DNA from: Selaginella moellendorffii
Lineage: Eukaryota; Streptophyta; Lycopodiopsida; Selaginellales; Selaginellaceae
NCBI RefSeq assembly: GCF_000143415.4
Contig: NW_003314271.1
Location: 785,591-849,590 of the forward strand
DNA length: 64,000 bases
Direction: 5' to 3'
Shown here piece after piece: positions 21,147-32,915 of this stretch; positions within the stretch are counted from its first letter, which is position 1; each line of letters begins with the position of its first letter. The position numbers and the translations under genes are program-made. Below the pieces are notes generated by a model that saw only the letters and a program-made list of their open reading frames with translations, did no database searches and had not been told where the DNA came from.

Positions 21147-22134
21147 ATGGCAAGGGCAAAACATAAGCGAACCCAGGCAGAGATGGAACCTCCTCCAGAG
21201 CTGGAGCCTCCGGTCGAACAGGAGGCTATGGATGAGGAATCCTTGCATGAGGAGGACTCCAGTGAGGCAACTTCCAAACAGGAGTCTAGTGGTGAGGTTC
21301 GGTTGTCCAAGGCTCGATTGGACGTTCTAGAAGGACAATTGACACAGACCAATGCCCTGCTGAAGACTCTCGTACGCAAGCTAAAGTGTGATGAGAAGCG
21401 GAAGAAAAAGCGGAAGACTGCGAATGCTGGCAGCGCAGAAGGTGTGGACCCTTCGGCAGGGACTAAGGTAAAACCAGACAAGGTCGAACAGACTGAAGTG
21501 GAATCAGTCCCTCAGGTAGTTCCCAAGTACAAACCAAAGCCCCCACCGGTCTTCAAGGGAGTGAACGACTATAAGGTGGTGGAGGATTGGTTTTATGATA
21601 TGGAGGACTACTTCCGAGCGTTGTGATTACCGAGCTCGGAGAAGGTCCTATATGCAAAACCATACTTGGCAGATAATGCCAAGTCTTGGTGGAGAACGAT
21701 AGAGGCCAACGTAAGACCGGTGGCCACTTGGGAAATGATGAAAGCGAGGATCCGCGCAACTTACGTTCCTCCGAATGCTACTCTGCATCTAAGGGACGAG
21801 CTGAGTAGGCTGAAGCAGATCAGAACCATTCAAGAGTATGTGAATGGGTTTATAGCAAAGAGGATACTTGTCACGGACATGGGGGATATGGTTCCATGCC
21901 TTCATATCAGGTTTGCAAACTTGGGCTTGCGGTGAAGTGATGCGGTGGAACCCGACTAACTACAAGGAAGCGTTGGATGCGGCCATCAAGGTGCATTTCA
22001 ACGATAACCTGCGAAAGGGGAACACGACGGGGTTAGGATCCACGTTTAGCAAAGGGGCCAAACCAAGGGGAACGTTTAGCATAGGGAAATTCAAGAAGAG
22101 TTTCTCTAAGAATGAGTCCTTGAGGTTCCGGAAA
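21147..22134 (+). pseudogene. gag: gag of chromovirus C, 5' part (capsid)
   Basis: The ATG at 21,147 opens an acidic N-terminal region with a Lys-rich patch (KRKKKRKTA class), followed by the capsid landmarks FKGVNDYKVVEDWFYDMEDY and SWWRTIEANVRP. A TGA at 21,624-21,626 (probably from CGA) and a frameshift near 21,890 break it. The frame then runs through QTWACGEVMRWNP and ends at LRFRK, where transposon B is inserted. It resumes after B at 43,157 as DKSGGQRAS, and the two halves join in frame when B and one copy of GAAA are removed. Confidence 0.85.
22131..22134. repeat. Target-site duplication GAAA of transposon B (left)
   Basis: GAAA precedes AAGCTC; the partner copy follows the right TIR at 43,153-43,156. 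The inferred empty site codes for the continuous Gag segment RFRKDKSG. Confidence 0.8.
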
Positions 22135-22158
22135 AAGCTCTATTTCATTAAAGTGGGA
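22135..22158. repeat. Left TIR of transposon B
   Basis: AAGCTCTATTTC then ATTAAAGTGGGA; it matches the reverse complement of 43,129-43,152 with one mismatch. Just inside, GTGGGA and TCCCAC (22,153-22,171) can form a small subterminal hairpin. Confidence 0.88.
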
Positions 22159-22576
22159 ATTGTCATTATCCCACTTGTAAAATAAGGTTTTCAAACCTTT
22201 ATATAGTATATAAATATAACAAAATTCAACTGCATTGAGGCACATGCCATTTTATTTTAAGCAAGGAAATGTCTACTCAATTACTTCTCCTCCCCCTGCC
22301 ACTGCTTCACCTCTCTCTTTTCCTTGTCATCGTTGTCTAATTTCTTTCCATCCTTTTAATATTGGCTCAATTGCTCCGAGTCTAGGTGGAGCCCAAGTCC
22401 CCATTCAATCTTTACTTTCCCCTTATTAATAAAACAACTTCGTAGACTTCCAATAACATGTTGTAACACTTCTAGTATAATGCAAATCCTCTCAAAGAAT
22501 TGTCTTTTAATATTAATACAATGGCATGGAACCCCATGCCATAATAAGTTACATTTTTAAATAAATACATGCCATC
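22159..22576. other. Left subterminal non-coding region of transposon B
   Basis: AT-rich and pyrimidine-rich DNA between the left TIR and the 3' end of the accessory gene. It contains a half palindrome (about 22,240-22,252), a full palindrome (22,521-22,542) and TTATTAATAAA near 22,425, which could serve for polyadenylation on the minus strand. No gene is visible. Confidence 0.5.
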
Positions 22577-23460
22577 TCAGACTGTTATTTTTTGCCTCCA
22601 ACGCCTATACAATAATCTTGGAATTTCATCACTCTCCACACTATCAGGATTTAAACCCAATAGTAATGCCATCTCTTCTCTAATATGTCCACGCTCATGT
22701 TCAGTGGTCGAAGAACCCATCCGGTTGAGCAGATTATGGAGATGCGGATAGTGCTTGGCTAGACAATATACATGCCATAAATGATGACTGGTGTCTGTCC
22801 GATCAAATGGCTTCTGATATACTGTTCCATCTGCCATTTGGTTGATTTCTGCAGCCACCTCCTGGACTGGCCAGTTCTCTATCACCATCGCTCCAAGCCG
22901 TTTTGCAAGGTCCCCCAGAACATATGGTTTCTTCTCCCTAGTTTCCATACTGCAAGAGATGGGGTGCACTGCATATGTGTGCGTGTTCGCTGCAGTTTTA
23001 ATCGGCAAGTCATCGATGATGAGGATTTCACTTGACCTAGCAGTCCGGTTCATCACTACAGCCTCTGGCTTGACGAAGATGGGCTTGCTACCCCTCACAT
23101 GGACCATAGTCAAGCAATCCTCCTACGTTAGAAGAAAGTCAAATGGTAATATTACTCGCGTCTGATCGTGCATCATCTGTAGCAACATTAATGTATTGTG
23201 GCGCATCATGGATGTCCAAACTCCCAATTGCAAATTGAACCCGGCCCTCTGTTTTAAGTGTCGCATGGTCATTATTAGATCCTGCAGATTCTCCCGTGTG
23301 ATTAATGTGAATCTGTCTCTTTTGACCAACTTGCGACCGCAGGCTTTGGAGGGTGCAGTGACATTCGAGGACGAGCCACGCTCATGGGAGAAAAGGACAT
23401 GGTTCAGATCAAAAACGATACAGTACCTTCGCCGTGACTCTGAAATGAAATGCGTCAGCA
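22577..23460 (-). pseudogene. FCP1/NIF-like HAD phosphatase domain of the accessory gene, copy B
   Basis: This is the 3' domain of the accessory gene. The HAD nucleophile motif reads DLNHV, where FCP1 phosphatases have DLDET; DLN variants exist in plant NIF-domain proteins. The later IIDDLPIKT and LGDLAKRLG motifs are well kept. In copy A the same domain has YLNGV, TGA where B has CGA, and CAG where B has TAG (near 23,129); both nonsense changes are C-to-T. Known members dephosphorylate RNA polymerase II CTD or related phosphoproteins; what this one acts on is unknown. Confidence 0.65.
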
Positions 23461-23597
23461 TAAAAAATGGTACAAGTCAATTTTACCATCTACAATATTA
23501 GCGAATGGTGCTCCCGATGGTTGTTGAGAGGGTTTTGGTCGAGGAAACGTGAAGGGCGAAAATACTCTCCTCTGCAATGTGGGGTCAATCGCATCCG

Positions 23598-23694
23598 ATG
23601 GCGTGTGGGCACATGCCATTTCAGCTGTAGACTCTGGTACAACTGGCTCAATAGTGGCATGGGGTGGTTCCAATGGCGTGTGATCACACGCCAT
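23598..23694. repeat. Two palindromes inside coding sequence, copy B
   Basis: Copies at 23,598-23,619 and 23,673-23,694. The second is perfect over 22 bp (ATGGCGTGTGA then TCACACGCCAT), whereas copy A has one mismatch there. Confidence 0.75.
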
Positions 23695-24678
23695 TTCAGC
23701 TGGTGCCTCCATTGGCAAAGTGGATATGACCAAACAGGCAGCAGGGGCGGTGTAGGGAGGTTCCAACGGCACGTAGTCAGACGATTGGGCACATGTTGAG
23801 TCCGTTGGAAATGAGGATACGACCGGCTCGGCGGCTGGGGCGGCCTCATGCGGGTCCAATGGCGCTTGGTCACCGTTAGTTGGATACGTGGACAAGATTG
23901 ACTCAGTGGTATGGGCAGCATCAAGTGGAGCGTGGTCAGCTTGCTTGGCGTTGATATGGATAGTAGCCTCCACCAGCTCTGATGACTCTTGCAGGCAAGT
24001 AGAGTCCACTAGCGGATCCATATGCATGTCCAAATATCTCCCTTCGATTGAGATGGTATCCTCCCTACTGGCTACTAAAAACAAACTCATTAGCACATTG
24101 AATCGACTATACTGTATTTACCATCAACTGCTATTGAGGAACTAGGACCGATATCACTTGGGCGCACTGCTGATTCTGAAGGATTGGACATACGTTTCGA
24201 CCCTTGCTTGGCACTATCCTTCCTCGACACTAAAGGCTAGAGTTTGTATCTTAATTCAACTGAATAATCTCTACTTACCATTTGCTCTGCGACCTACATG
24301 GACAATGTTAGAAATGGTAAAAGGTTAGGAATGGATGTACTATTATTTACCTGATGGTTTGTCTTGTATGACCTTCCTCCGCTGCTCTTTGGCCACCTCA
24401 AGCTGGCCATCGTCGTCGTCGTTATTATGATCGTCACCATTGTGAGGACCATCCAAGTCCTCTTCATCCTCCTCTTCTTCGTCCTCCTCTTCTTTGTCCT
24501 CCTCTTCGTCCTTCTGCTCTTCCTGCTCATTATCTTTCTCTGGCTCCTCATCCCCTTCCTGCATTTCTTCCATAGGCTGCTCAGGCTGGATGGCTTGTTC
24601 TTCCAGGACCATCTTGGGAAAATCATCTAGCCGAGTCTCCATCTCAAAATACAAGACATCCATAGCCTGTTTTAGTGC

Positions 24679-24683
24679 GTGAC
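24679..24683. repeat. Target-site duplication GTGAC of element D (left)
   Basis: GTGAC lies directly before the D LTR (TGTAAACG) and recurs directly after D at 32,208-32,212. Removing D restores the accessory-gene exon in frame (TVLGHALKQAM). Confidence 0.9.
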
Positions 24684-26329
24684 TGTAAACGACTAAATTT
24701 TCCATTCTACTTTAGTCACTTAACCACACCTCCGACCACTTGGAGGAGTCTCATTCGCAACCTCCATCAATCCAATTCAGGACTTGGGACTTGCTAGCCC
24801 CAAGAATGGCATCCATGCCACTCCACACTTGCACCTGGTCCAAGTGCTCCACGTGTCTGGTCCTGAGACCGACACCCAAAGGTACCACTGACATCTCGGC
24901 CCGTTACGCTAATGCCATGCCCATTCACCTTGCTGCACTAGTGGTTCAACACCACTTGCATCACCACCTCGTCTCTCCAAGACTGAGCCATGTGTCCACA
25001 AGGGGTCATCCTAGATCCACTCCTTAGCATCCTTAGGATGCCCACAGACCTGGGGAATTGCCTTCCCCAAAGTCCCTTTGTCAGTTCCTACCAAGTCCCT
25101 TTCTGCCCCTGGCCGTGTTTGCCAACACTGCCACTGGATCGAGGCCCACCGGCCTGACCCCTAAGTCCCACGGTCCTCTAGGACTTCCTCACCACATGAC
25201 TGTGTCCTTGGTCACTACCCCAGAGGACTGCTCCTCTTCCTTTCCACAGTCTGGGCCTTTGGGACAACATTTCGAAACACCGTGGCCTTACGCGAGCCAC
25301 CTGGGTACTCTCCCCACCTATCGCCTTTATGTGCTCTAGCCATGGGCTTAGAGCGAGGTTCCATTGAGCCACGCCTGGTATCCAAGTAGGTAGTGCCACC
25401 CACACTTGGACTGGGAGCATCGGCCAGTCGATCTCCCGGGGGAACTAGAGCCGGCTCTTGAACACTTCACCAAGCTACCCCGCTTGTCAGTCCATGTTCA
25501 CTCTAGTCTTGGACTTCCCAGTGGGCAGCTCATCACCCAACACTGGGTCCGGCCTTCCTGGGCCAAACTGGCCTTTCCTGGCCAAACTGTCTCCACTGCA
25601 GTCCTCCCCCTACTATACTTTTGGAGCTCACCAAACCCCCCAGGGTCTGGGAGACGAACGCTTTGGGCTTTCACCCTCTCAGGCTCCGGACTCGGACTCG
25701 GACTCAGACTCGGACTCGGACTCGGACTCGGATTCGGATTCGGACTCGGACTCGGGCTCGGGCTCGGTCTTGGCCTCGGCCTCGGTCTCGGTCTCGGTCC
25801 TGATCTCGGTCTCGGTCTCGGTCTCGGTCCCGGTCTCGGTTCCGGTCTCGGTCTCGACTTCGGACTCCATCTCGGACTCCATCTCGGACTCCATCTCGGA
25901 CTCCATCTCGGGTCCATCTCGGGTCCATCTCGGACTCCATCTCGGACTCCATCTCGGGTCCATCTCGGACTCCATCTCGGACTCCATTTCGGGTCCATCT
26001 CGGGTCCACCTCGGACTCCATCTCGAACTCCATCTCGGACTCCATCTCGGGTCCATCTCGGACTCCATCTCGAACTCCATTTCGGGTCCATCTCGGACAC
26101 TCCCACGTGTCATGTGTTGGTCCTTTTGGGTCCCTTTTTGGAGCCTTGCCTTTTGCTCGCTTCGTGCTCGTTCCTCGAGCACTTCGTTGGGAGTTCCACT
26201 CCCGCTCTTGACTTTTCAAGTTGGAGCTTTTGGTCCAAACGTGTTACGCTCGTTTGGCTCTCGCTTCGGCCACTACCATGTGGCGCCCTTCCGGCTCCAC
26301 TTTGGGGCCTAGGGATTTTGTGTCTCACA
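24684..26329 (-). repeat. 3' LTR of element D (1,646 bp)
   Basis: On the plus strand it runs TGTAAACGACT to TGTCTCACA. It holds a GACTCG hexamer array (about 25,682-25,860) followed by a GACTCCATCTCG dodecamer array (to about 26,100). The long ORFs in it (for example 25,406-26,392 and 25,458-26,312) are products of the repeat and not genes. Confidence 0.9.
25682..26100 (-). repeat. GACTCG hexamer then GACTCCATCTCG dodecamer array in D 3' LTR
   Basis: Two-part array. The same position in the 5' LTR (31,374-31,980) has 186 bp more of the dodecamer part. Related arrays lie at 17,594-17,905 and 51,732-51,960 in E. Confidence 0.85.
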
Positions 26330-29300
26330 ACTCCACCACCCATAGACGAAGTTCGATGTCCTCATCGAACGGTAAACCCTTTCATAAAGTAACACCCACA
26401 TGTGTTACCATTTCCATCTTTGGCACCTAGCCAATCTTTGTCTATGGTTTGACATCAAAGGCTCACCATGCCTTGTCCATCCTTTAAGGAGTGTAGTCTC
26501 TCCAATTTAGAGACTGATTGGACCACATGTAATGGTTCATCTTTTTATTGGTTTAGTTCTCGCTAAACCTCTTAGAAACCCTTCTCTAAGTCAATCCCAC
26601 TACTCCTTCTCGAGTAGTCTCAATTTCCATCGATATAACCTTTGCACTTTGGAACTTTAAATTTTGACTTCTTGGAGTCAATTTCCTAGGTGTCTCCGAC
26701 ACCTTGCCTTGCGCCTTTTGTGCAACTCCACTTCCCATCCTAGGAAGTTCTCTACTCGAGGGCACCCTCATCCTCTCTTCTATTTCGTGCCAAAGTTCCA
26801 GTTATCATACTTTGTGCTAGGGCTGTTCATGGCCTTATCATTTGGCTACCTTACCGCTCCCTCCCTTGGAGCTTCCACTTTTGCCAAATCGGAGCATTTC
26901 GGAATCCCTCCTTGGAAACACACTTCCTTTCCCGCAACTCGTTAGCGTCCAACACATTAGTGTTCCTCGCCTAACTTTGTCACTTGGATTCCTTCCAATG
27001 GATTCCACGGCCCTATCTTGGCCACTCATCTTTTGCTCCTATCCGTTGATTGTTGCACCAAGCAACATCGAATCTCTACCTCCCTCCTTGAGGTATTGTT
27101 TCTGTTCCATAGCAAAGACTCTTCTTTGCCAAGTCCGGAGGATGTTCACCCCTAGTACGTCTCTTTAGCATCTTCTGCTATGGGCTCTATCCACGGCCCA
27201 ACTTCGTGACCCTCCCATGGGTCTTTTATAGAGACTACTTTCCTTGGACTCACTATGTCATCGCACGGGCATAGTTTAATTCCCTTAGGTGCTCTTCCCA
27301 CTTGGTTATCACGACCAAGCCACACCACCTTAAACAGTTCAATTTCAACATTTTGAACCAGGAACTTCATTCCTTAGCCAACCAAGGACCATGTCCTTAT
27401 CTGGCCATAAGATCACCTAGTGATCTCACCTTGGCACCTTAACAGAGTTGCCAAGAGGTACTTGGTCTTCTAGACCTCCAAGTTGTTGACTATAACCCCG
27501 GGGGCATCCCCCACACTTGGCGGTGCACCCAAGCCAGCCCTTACGGCCAAGGGTTCCTAGCAACTGAGATTAGGTGTCCCCATCTCACTCACCACGACCT
27601 TGGTGCCACTTGCACCAAAGCGTTCAAGTTAGATATGCTGAGCTTTCACACTAAGCAATCTAACCGTGCATCACTACTCCGAGGCATCCCTCGCTTGGCG
27701 GTGTGCCCAAACCAGTCTCCCCACTGAGAGTCCATGACCACCGAAATATGAGTGTCCTCATATTCCAAACCATCACCACGCCCTAGTGATTTGGGACTCG
27801 AACCCAAGCACTAGAGGGTCGGGACTCGAACCCAACCTCCGTATATGCATCTACGGACGGCATCACACTAGATGCCTGGCGTGACTCCCCACGCCGGTGC
27901 ACCAACTTATTTTTAAAGCGCGCTACAGATCACAGTTTAGGAACCTAGTTCCTCCACACTGCCAAGTCCTCTCACTTGACATGTCTGTGATCATGCATGG
28001 ACTCCTCCATGCTCAGCCCCATGGCCCACCCCTTTTGAAGTTATCACCTTCAACTAGGGTCTTTGTTCCCCCCGACGTGCCAATCTCACTTGGCAAGTCC
28101 TCCGACCATTGTAACATGGTTCCTGCATAAGCGTGAAAGTCCTTGACCATCGACTTTCGTTCAAAGCCTTCTCTTTGAACACTCGGGAATTACTTCCTTA
28201 ACCTTGATAACCTTGCCTCATGGCAAGCTTCAAGACCACGCTTCTGCTGCGCCACTCTGATTTCGCGCGTTCCATGAACCATTTACGCTTGGCCTTTCTA
28301 GGTACTACGCTACCTAGAATCGTCTTTGGGAACCTTGAAGGAACTCTGTCCCTCAGCTTGCTAAGGCCTCCCCTTTCGCAAGCTTTATAGTTGCCATATA
28401 GTCTAACATGGACAATTCCATATTTTAGACTCTCCATGGCATCACGGTTGCTAGCAACAACATCCTTGAGCACCCTCTTGATTCTCCACTCCCAACTTTC
28501 ATAACCACTATTGGATATGCCCTTGGATTTCTATGGTTCAGTTCCATCCCAATACCACTTACCTTTGGCTTCACACCTTTCCTTCGGTCATTCTCCTCGA
28601 GACCAGGAGGATAGCTTTGCACTTTCTATCATGCCTTAGCAAGTATTCTTAGGGATGAACCTACCCAATAGCCCAGGGAGTGGTTCCTCAATCTGGGTAT
28701 GCTCAGCTTATAATCCCACACACTGGGATTACATTGTTGCTTATGGGCCTTTACATGCCCATCACTAGCCTTGCCAAAATTCCATTTTTGGCTTTGTCCA
28801 ACTTGGGTAGACAGTCCTCTCCTGTCTCCGCAACCTTGGACATTTGGATAGCACCTTCTATCCATCATTCGCTAGGGACTTAGTCCCTTGGGCTTTATCC
28901 ATTGCCCTCGCGATCTCAAACACCACCTTCTGGTGTTCTAGAGTGTTCGGGTGCCCCAATGATGGCTTCTTTGACAATGAGTATTTCCTTTTATGACATT
29001 GACTTACTATATCGCAACACAAGCAACTTATCCCCCGTAAGGGTATATCCGACTTCCCTATACTAGAAGTCTTGGGTAGCTACCTTCTACCCGTTTAACC
29101 AGTTATTTTGCACTGCTTGCTTAGTTGCCTCATAGTTGTCAAGTCCTACAACTCATTGCTTGGTGCTTTCACACCTCCATCATTATCTGGGTCACCACAC
29201 TCCAACTACATGCTCTGCAGCTTAGGCTATGCCATTCCCATTTCCATTGGGATTCCTTTGGCAAGGGGTTCTCATGAACCCACCAACATAGCCTCAAGGT

Positions 29301-30375
29301 ATCACACCTTGGCACATTTGGTGTCTCCACACCATCGGCTCCACGAGCCTACCTCTATAACACTTTCCCTTCGTGTCTAAGTCTTTGGCAAGACCAACAC
29401 CGCCCTTTCTCATGCCAACCATCCGTTAGCACTGCACCATAGAGGTCACACACAACTTTGTGTCAAAGTTGTTTTCTTCTGGGAACACCTTTCCCATAAC
29501 TTTAGCATGGCACATTTTGCCATCGATGCGATACCCTCTGTTCTTATCCTTGGATCCTATGATCCCCCCCATCCTTTGTGGGGTACAACACACCTCAGTC
29601 CAAATGCTTCCATCAGTCCTTTTAAGACCATCCCTTGACTCTACTTGAGTCATCCAGTAGTTTTGGACTTGGTTAATCCACAGACCCGTAAGGTCTTACT
29701 TGTGAGGCACTAGCTCACTGGAATACACTTCTTGCATTCCTGTCCTACTCAAAAGGACTATTTTCACAAGTGTTACTCCGACACTTGATTTTGTTCTCTG
29801 GGGGCAACTTTTGCCCCTTAGGACTACTTGTCCATGCGATGAGAATACCACTCATCTCTAAGTACACCCCCCAACTCCTTGGGTTGTTCCAGCATTTATT
29901 AAAGGTAGCCCCGGCTACCATTTCAAGGACTTGAGTCCTCTTCCGTATTTGACCTCCCACGGTCATTACCTCTGGTCTCACATTCATGAGCACCAACCTC
30001 AACTATATGAGGATAATCTTGTGACTCCTTTATTGTTTTGGAGTCTCTATCTTTCCCGTGATCCCAACTTTAGTTGTTTACCACAACAACCTTAGCCAAT
30101 TTGCTGAGACAAATGCTCATCCGGATCACATCCTCAATTCAATGAGGAAAACCTTGCACTGTTCCCAAGATCCCAAAGTCGTTCCATTATTGGCCATTTT
30201 CTATCCACCACCTCGTCTACAAGTTCACACATGAACTGTAATGGAGAGCCATGTCTTCCAGACTTGCTACTCCTCAAGGATAGGCCCACTCCTTGGACCT
30301 TCCGATGCCAACACTAGTGGTGATATACTTGAGCACCAATAAAAGTCGGACTAAGGAACAGCTCCGATACCAAAT
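26330..30375 (-). mobile_element. Internal region of element D (no coding capacity)
   Basis: About 4 kb, with only short ORFs (under about 95 codons) and no retroviral motif in any frame. It includes tandem T-arm-like hairpins (27,793-27,834) and, next to the 3' LTR, a purine-rich tract. E's interior (18,909-19,940 and 48,559-51,553) aligns to it in reverse orientation. This is the expected form of a large retrotransposon derivative. Confidence 0.8.
30362..30373 (-). other. Primer binding site of element D
   Basis: The minus strand reads TGGTATCGGAGC three bases inside the 5' LTR, the same site and the same one-base variant as in chromovirus C. Confidence 0.8.
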
Positions 30376-32207
30376 TGTAAACGACTAAATTTTCCATTCT
30401 ACTTTAGTCACTTAACCACACCTCCGACCACTTGGAGGAGTCTCATTCGCAACCTCCATCAATCCAATTCAGGACTTGGGACTTGCTAGCCCCAAGAATG
30501 GCATCCATGCCACTCCACACTTGCACCTGGTCCAAGTGCTCCACGTGTCTGGTCCTGAGACCGACACCCAAAGGTACCACTGACATCTCGGCCCGTTACG
30601 CTAATGCCATGCCCATTCACCTTGCTGCACTAGTGGTTCAACACCACTTGCATCACCACCTCGTCTCTCCAAGACTGAGCCATGTGTCCACAAGGGGTCA
30701 TCCTAGATCCACTCCTTAGCATCCTTAGGATGCCCACAGACCTGGGGAATTGCCTTCCCCAAAGTCCCTTTGTCAGTTCCTACCAAGTCCCTTTCTGCCC
30801 CTGGCCGTGTTTGCCAACACTGCCACTGGATCGAGGCCCACCGGCCTGACCCCTAAGTCCCACGGTCCTCTAGGACTTCCTCACCACATGACTGTGTCCT
30901 TGGTCACTACCCCAGAGGACTGCTCCTCTTCCTTTCCACAGTCTGGGCCTTTGGGACAACATTTCGAAACACCGTGGCCTTACGCGAGCCACCTGGGTAC
31001 TCTCCCCACCTATCGCCTTTATGTGCTCTAGCCATGGGCTTAGAGCGAGGTTCCATTGAGCCACGCCTGGTATCCAAGTAGGTAGTGCCACCCACACTTG
31101 GACTGGGAGCATCGGCCAGTCGATCTCCCGGGGGAACTAGAGCCGGCTCTTGAACACTTCACCAAGCTACCCCGCTTGTCAGTCCATGTTCACTCTAGTC
31201 TTGGACTTCCCAGTGGGCAGCTCATCACCCAACACTGGGTCCGGCCTTCCTGGGCCAAACTGGCCTTTCCTGGCCAAACTGTCTCCACTGCAGTCCTCCC
31301 CCTACTATACTTTTGGAGCTCACCAAACCCCCCAGGGTCTGGGAGACGAACGCTTTGGGCTTTCACCCTCTCAGGCTCCGGACTCGGACTCGGACTCAGA
31401 CTCGGACTCGGACTCGGACTCGGATTCGGATTCGGACTCGGACTCGGGCTCGGGCTCGGTCTTGGCCTCGGCCTCGGTCTCGGTCTCGGTCCTGATCTCG
31501 GTCTCGGTCTCGGTCTCGGTCCCGGTCTCGGTTCCGGTCTCGGTCTCGACTTCGGACTCCATCTCGGACTCCATCTCGGACTCCATCTCGGACTCCATCT
31601 CGGGTCCATCTCGGGTCCATCTCGGACTCCATCTCGGACTCCATCTCGGGTCCATCTCGGACTCCATCTCGGACTCCATTTCGGGTCCATCTCGGGTCCA
31701 CCTCGGACTCCATCTCGAACTCCATCTCGGACTCCATCTCGGGTCCATCTCGGACTCCATCTCGAACTCCATTTCGGGTCCATCTCGGGTCCACCTCGGA
31801 CTCCATCTCGGACTCCATCTCGGACTCCATCTCGGGTCCATCTCGGACTCCACTTTGGACTCCAACTCGGGTCCATCTCGGGTCCACCTCGGACTTCATC
31901 TCGGACTCCATCTCGGACTCCATCTCGGGTCCATCTTGGACTCCATCTCGGACTCCATCTCGAGTCCATCTCGGACACTCCCACGTGTCATGTGTTGGTC
32001 CTTTTGGGTCCCTTTTTGGAGCCTTGCCTTTTGCTCGCTTCGTGCTCGTTCCTCGAGCACTTCGTTGGGAGTTCCACTCCCGCTCTTGACTTTTCAAGTT
32101 GGAGCTTTTGGTCCAAACGTGTTACGCTCGTTTGGCTCTCGCTTCGGCCACTACCATGTGGCGCCCTTCCGGCTCCACTTTGGGGCCTAGGGATTTTGTG
32201 TCTCACA
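30376..32207 (-). repeat. 5' LTR of element D (1,832 bp)
   Basis: It appears identical to the 3' LTR except that the GACTCCATCTCG array is 186 bp longer (about 31,555-31,980). Because the LTRs are identical when an element inserts, the length difference arose during or after insertion. Confidence 0.9.
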
Positions 32208-32212
32208 GTGAC
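32208..32212. repeat. Target-site duplication GTGAC of element D (right)
   Basis: Perfect match to 24,679-24,683. Confidence 0.9.
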
Positions 32213-32410
32213 CTAGGACCGTATCCTCACCCGACTGTCTTAACATGCGTTCTTGCACCCTTCGAAGACGACGAGATGAGAAAAACGTGGCCCTGACTTG
32301 AAAAGCATCCCTCATCCATTGTACCTCTCCATTGAGATTGGGGAAGGGGAGTCCGCCATAGGAATCTGAGTCAGGAGGTGGTGACTGGCTGCTTTCACTC
32401 AACCCTTGAT

Positions 32411-32457
32411 CTGCAATGAATGGCATGAGCACACACGCCATAACCGTGAGGCATTAC
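32411..32457 (-). other. 47-bp intron containing a palindrome (copy B only)
   Basis: On the minus strand it runs GTAATGCCTCACGG...TTCATTGCAG. The palindrome is at 32,420-32,441. Copy A has lost this intron within a 360-bp deletion. Confidence 0.65.
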
Positions 32458-32601
32458 CTATCATCTTTTCGTTGCCCTTCTTCCTTTTCGAATCAAACGC
32501 CTCTGATCCCGATGACTGTCCAACGTGCTTTCGTTTTTTATGACCACTGTCAGTTTGAGCTTGGCTGGTGCTTGCCTGTTTTGCCTTTGAAGAAGTGTCT
32601 C

Positions 32602-32650
32602 CTGCAAGGAATGGCATGAGACCACATGCTATTGCAAATATAATTTGTAC
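32602..32650 (-). other. 49-bp intron with palindrome, copy B
   Basis: Same intron as 2,231-2,279 in copy A. The palindrome lies at 32,611-32,632 with one arm changed by C-to-T. Confidence 0.7.
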
Positions 32651-32740
32651 CTCCTTTTTTCCTATTGCTTGTCTGTTTGTCCTTCTTTGACGCGCCACCA
32701 GTGCGCTTTTCAGTCCTCGTGTCCGAATATTCACAACGAT

Positions 32741-32778
32741 CTATAATCAAAATGGCGTGAGGCCTCACGTGACCTTAC
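32741..32778 (-). other. 38-bp intron with palindrome, copy B
   Basis: Same intron as 2,370-2,407 in copy A, with the CGTGAGGCCTCACG core intact. Confidence 0.65.
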
Positions 32779-32877
32779 CTTGTGCAGGTTGTGAGCTCGG
32801 CCCAACATGGGTATCTTCAACAGTAGCTGTTAACGCCGTTTCAGCATCTGGGGGTGGCCACGCTCCTGCATACAGAG

Positions 32878-32915
32878 CTTGTGAGATAACATTTAAACTT
32901 AAAGTGCGTACTCAC
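32878..32915 (-). other. 38-bp intron without palindrome, copy B
   Basis: On the minus strand it runs GTGAGTACGC...ATCTCACAAG. Splicing links LLCEP to ALYAGAWPP in frame. It shows that not every short intron of this gene holds the palindrome. Confidence 0.55.

Larger units (their letters stand above)
24684..32207 (-). mobile_element. LARD-like non-autonomous LTR retrotransposon D
   Basis: 7.5 kb, with LTRs at 24,684-26,329 and 30,376-32,207 and a perfect 5-bp duplication. The orientation is minus: the primer binding site (minus-strand TGGTATCGGAGC) adjoins the 30,376 LTR, which is therefore the 5' LTR. The 4-kb interior has no gag, protease, RT or integrase. The two LTRs look identical outside one repeat array, so this is a very recent insertion. 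Its LTR core, polypurine region (minus strand TATGGGTGGTGGAGT) and T-arm-like hairpins are shared with chromovirus C, the likely helper type. Element E is an older, decayed copy of the same family. Confidence 0.88.

Noticed and set aside
25406-26392. Long ORFs (up to 328-372 codons) in the LTRs of element D, also 31,098-32,216, rich in GLGLGL or SDSDSD
   Set aside because: They are translations of the GACTCG and GACTCCATCTCG arrays; all six frames stay open because the units are 6 and 12 bases long. No start context, no domain, and they lie wholly inside LTRs.
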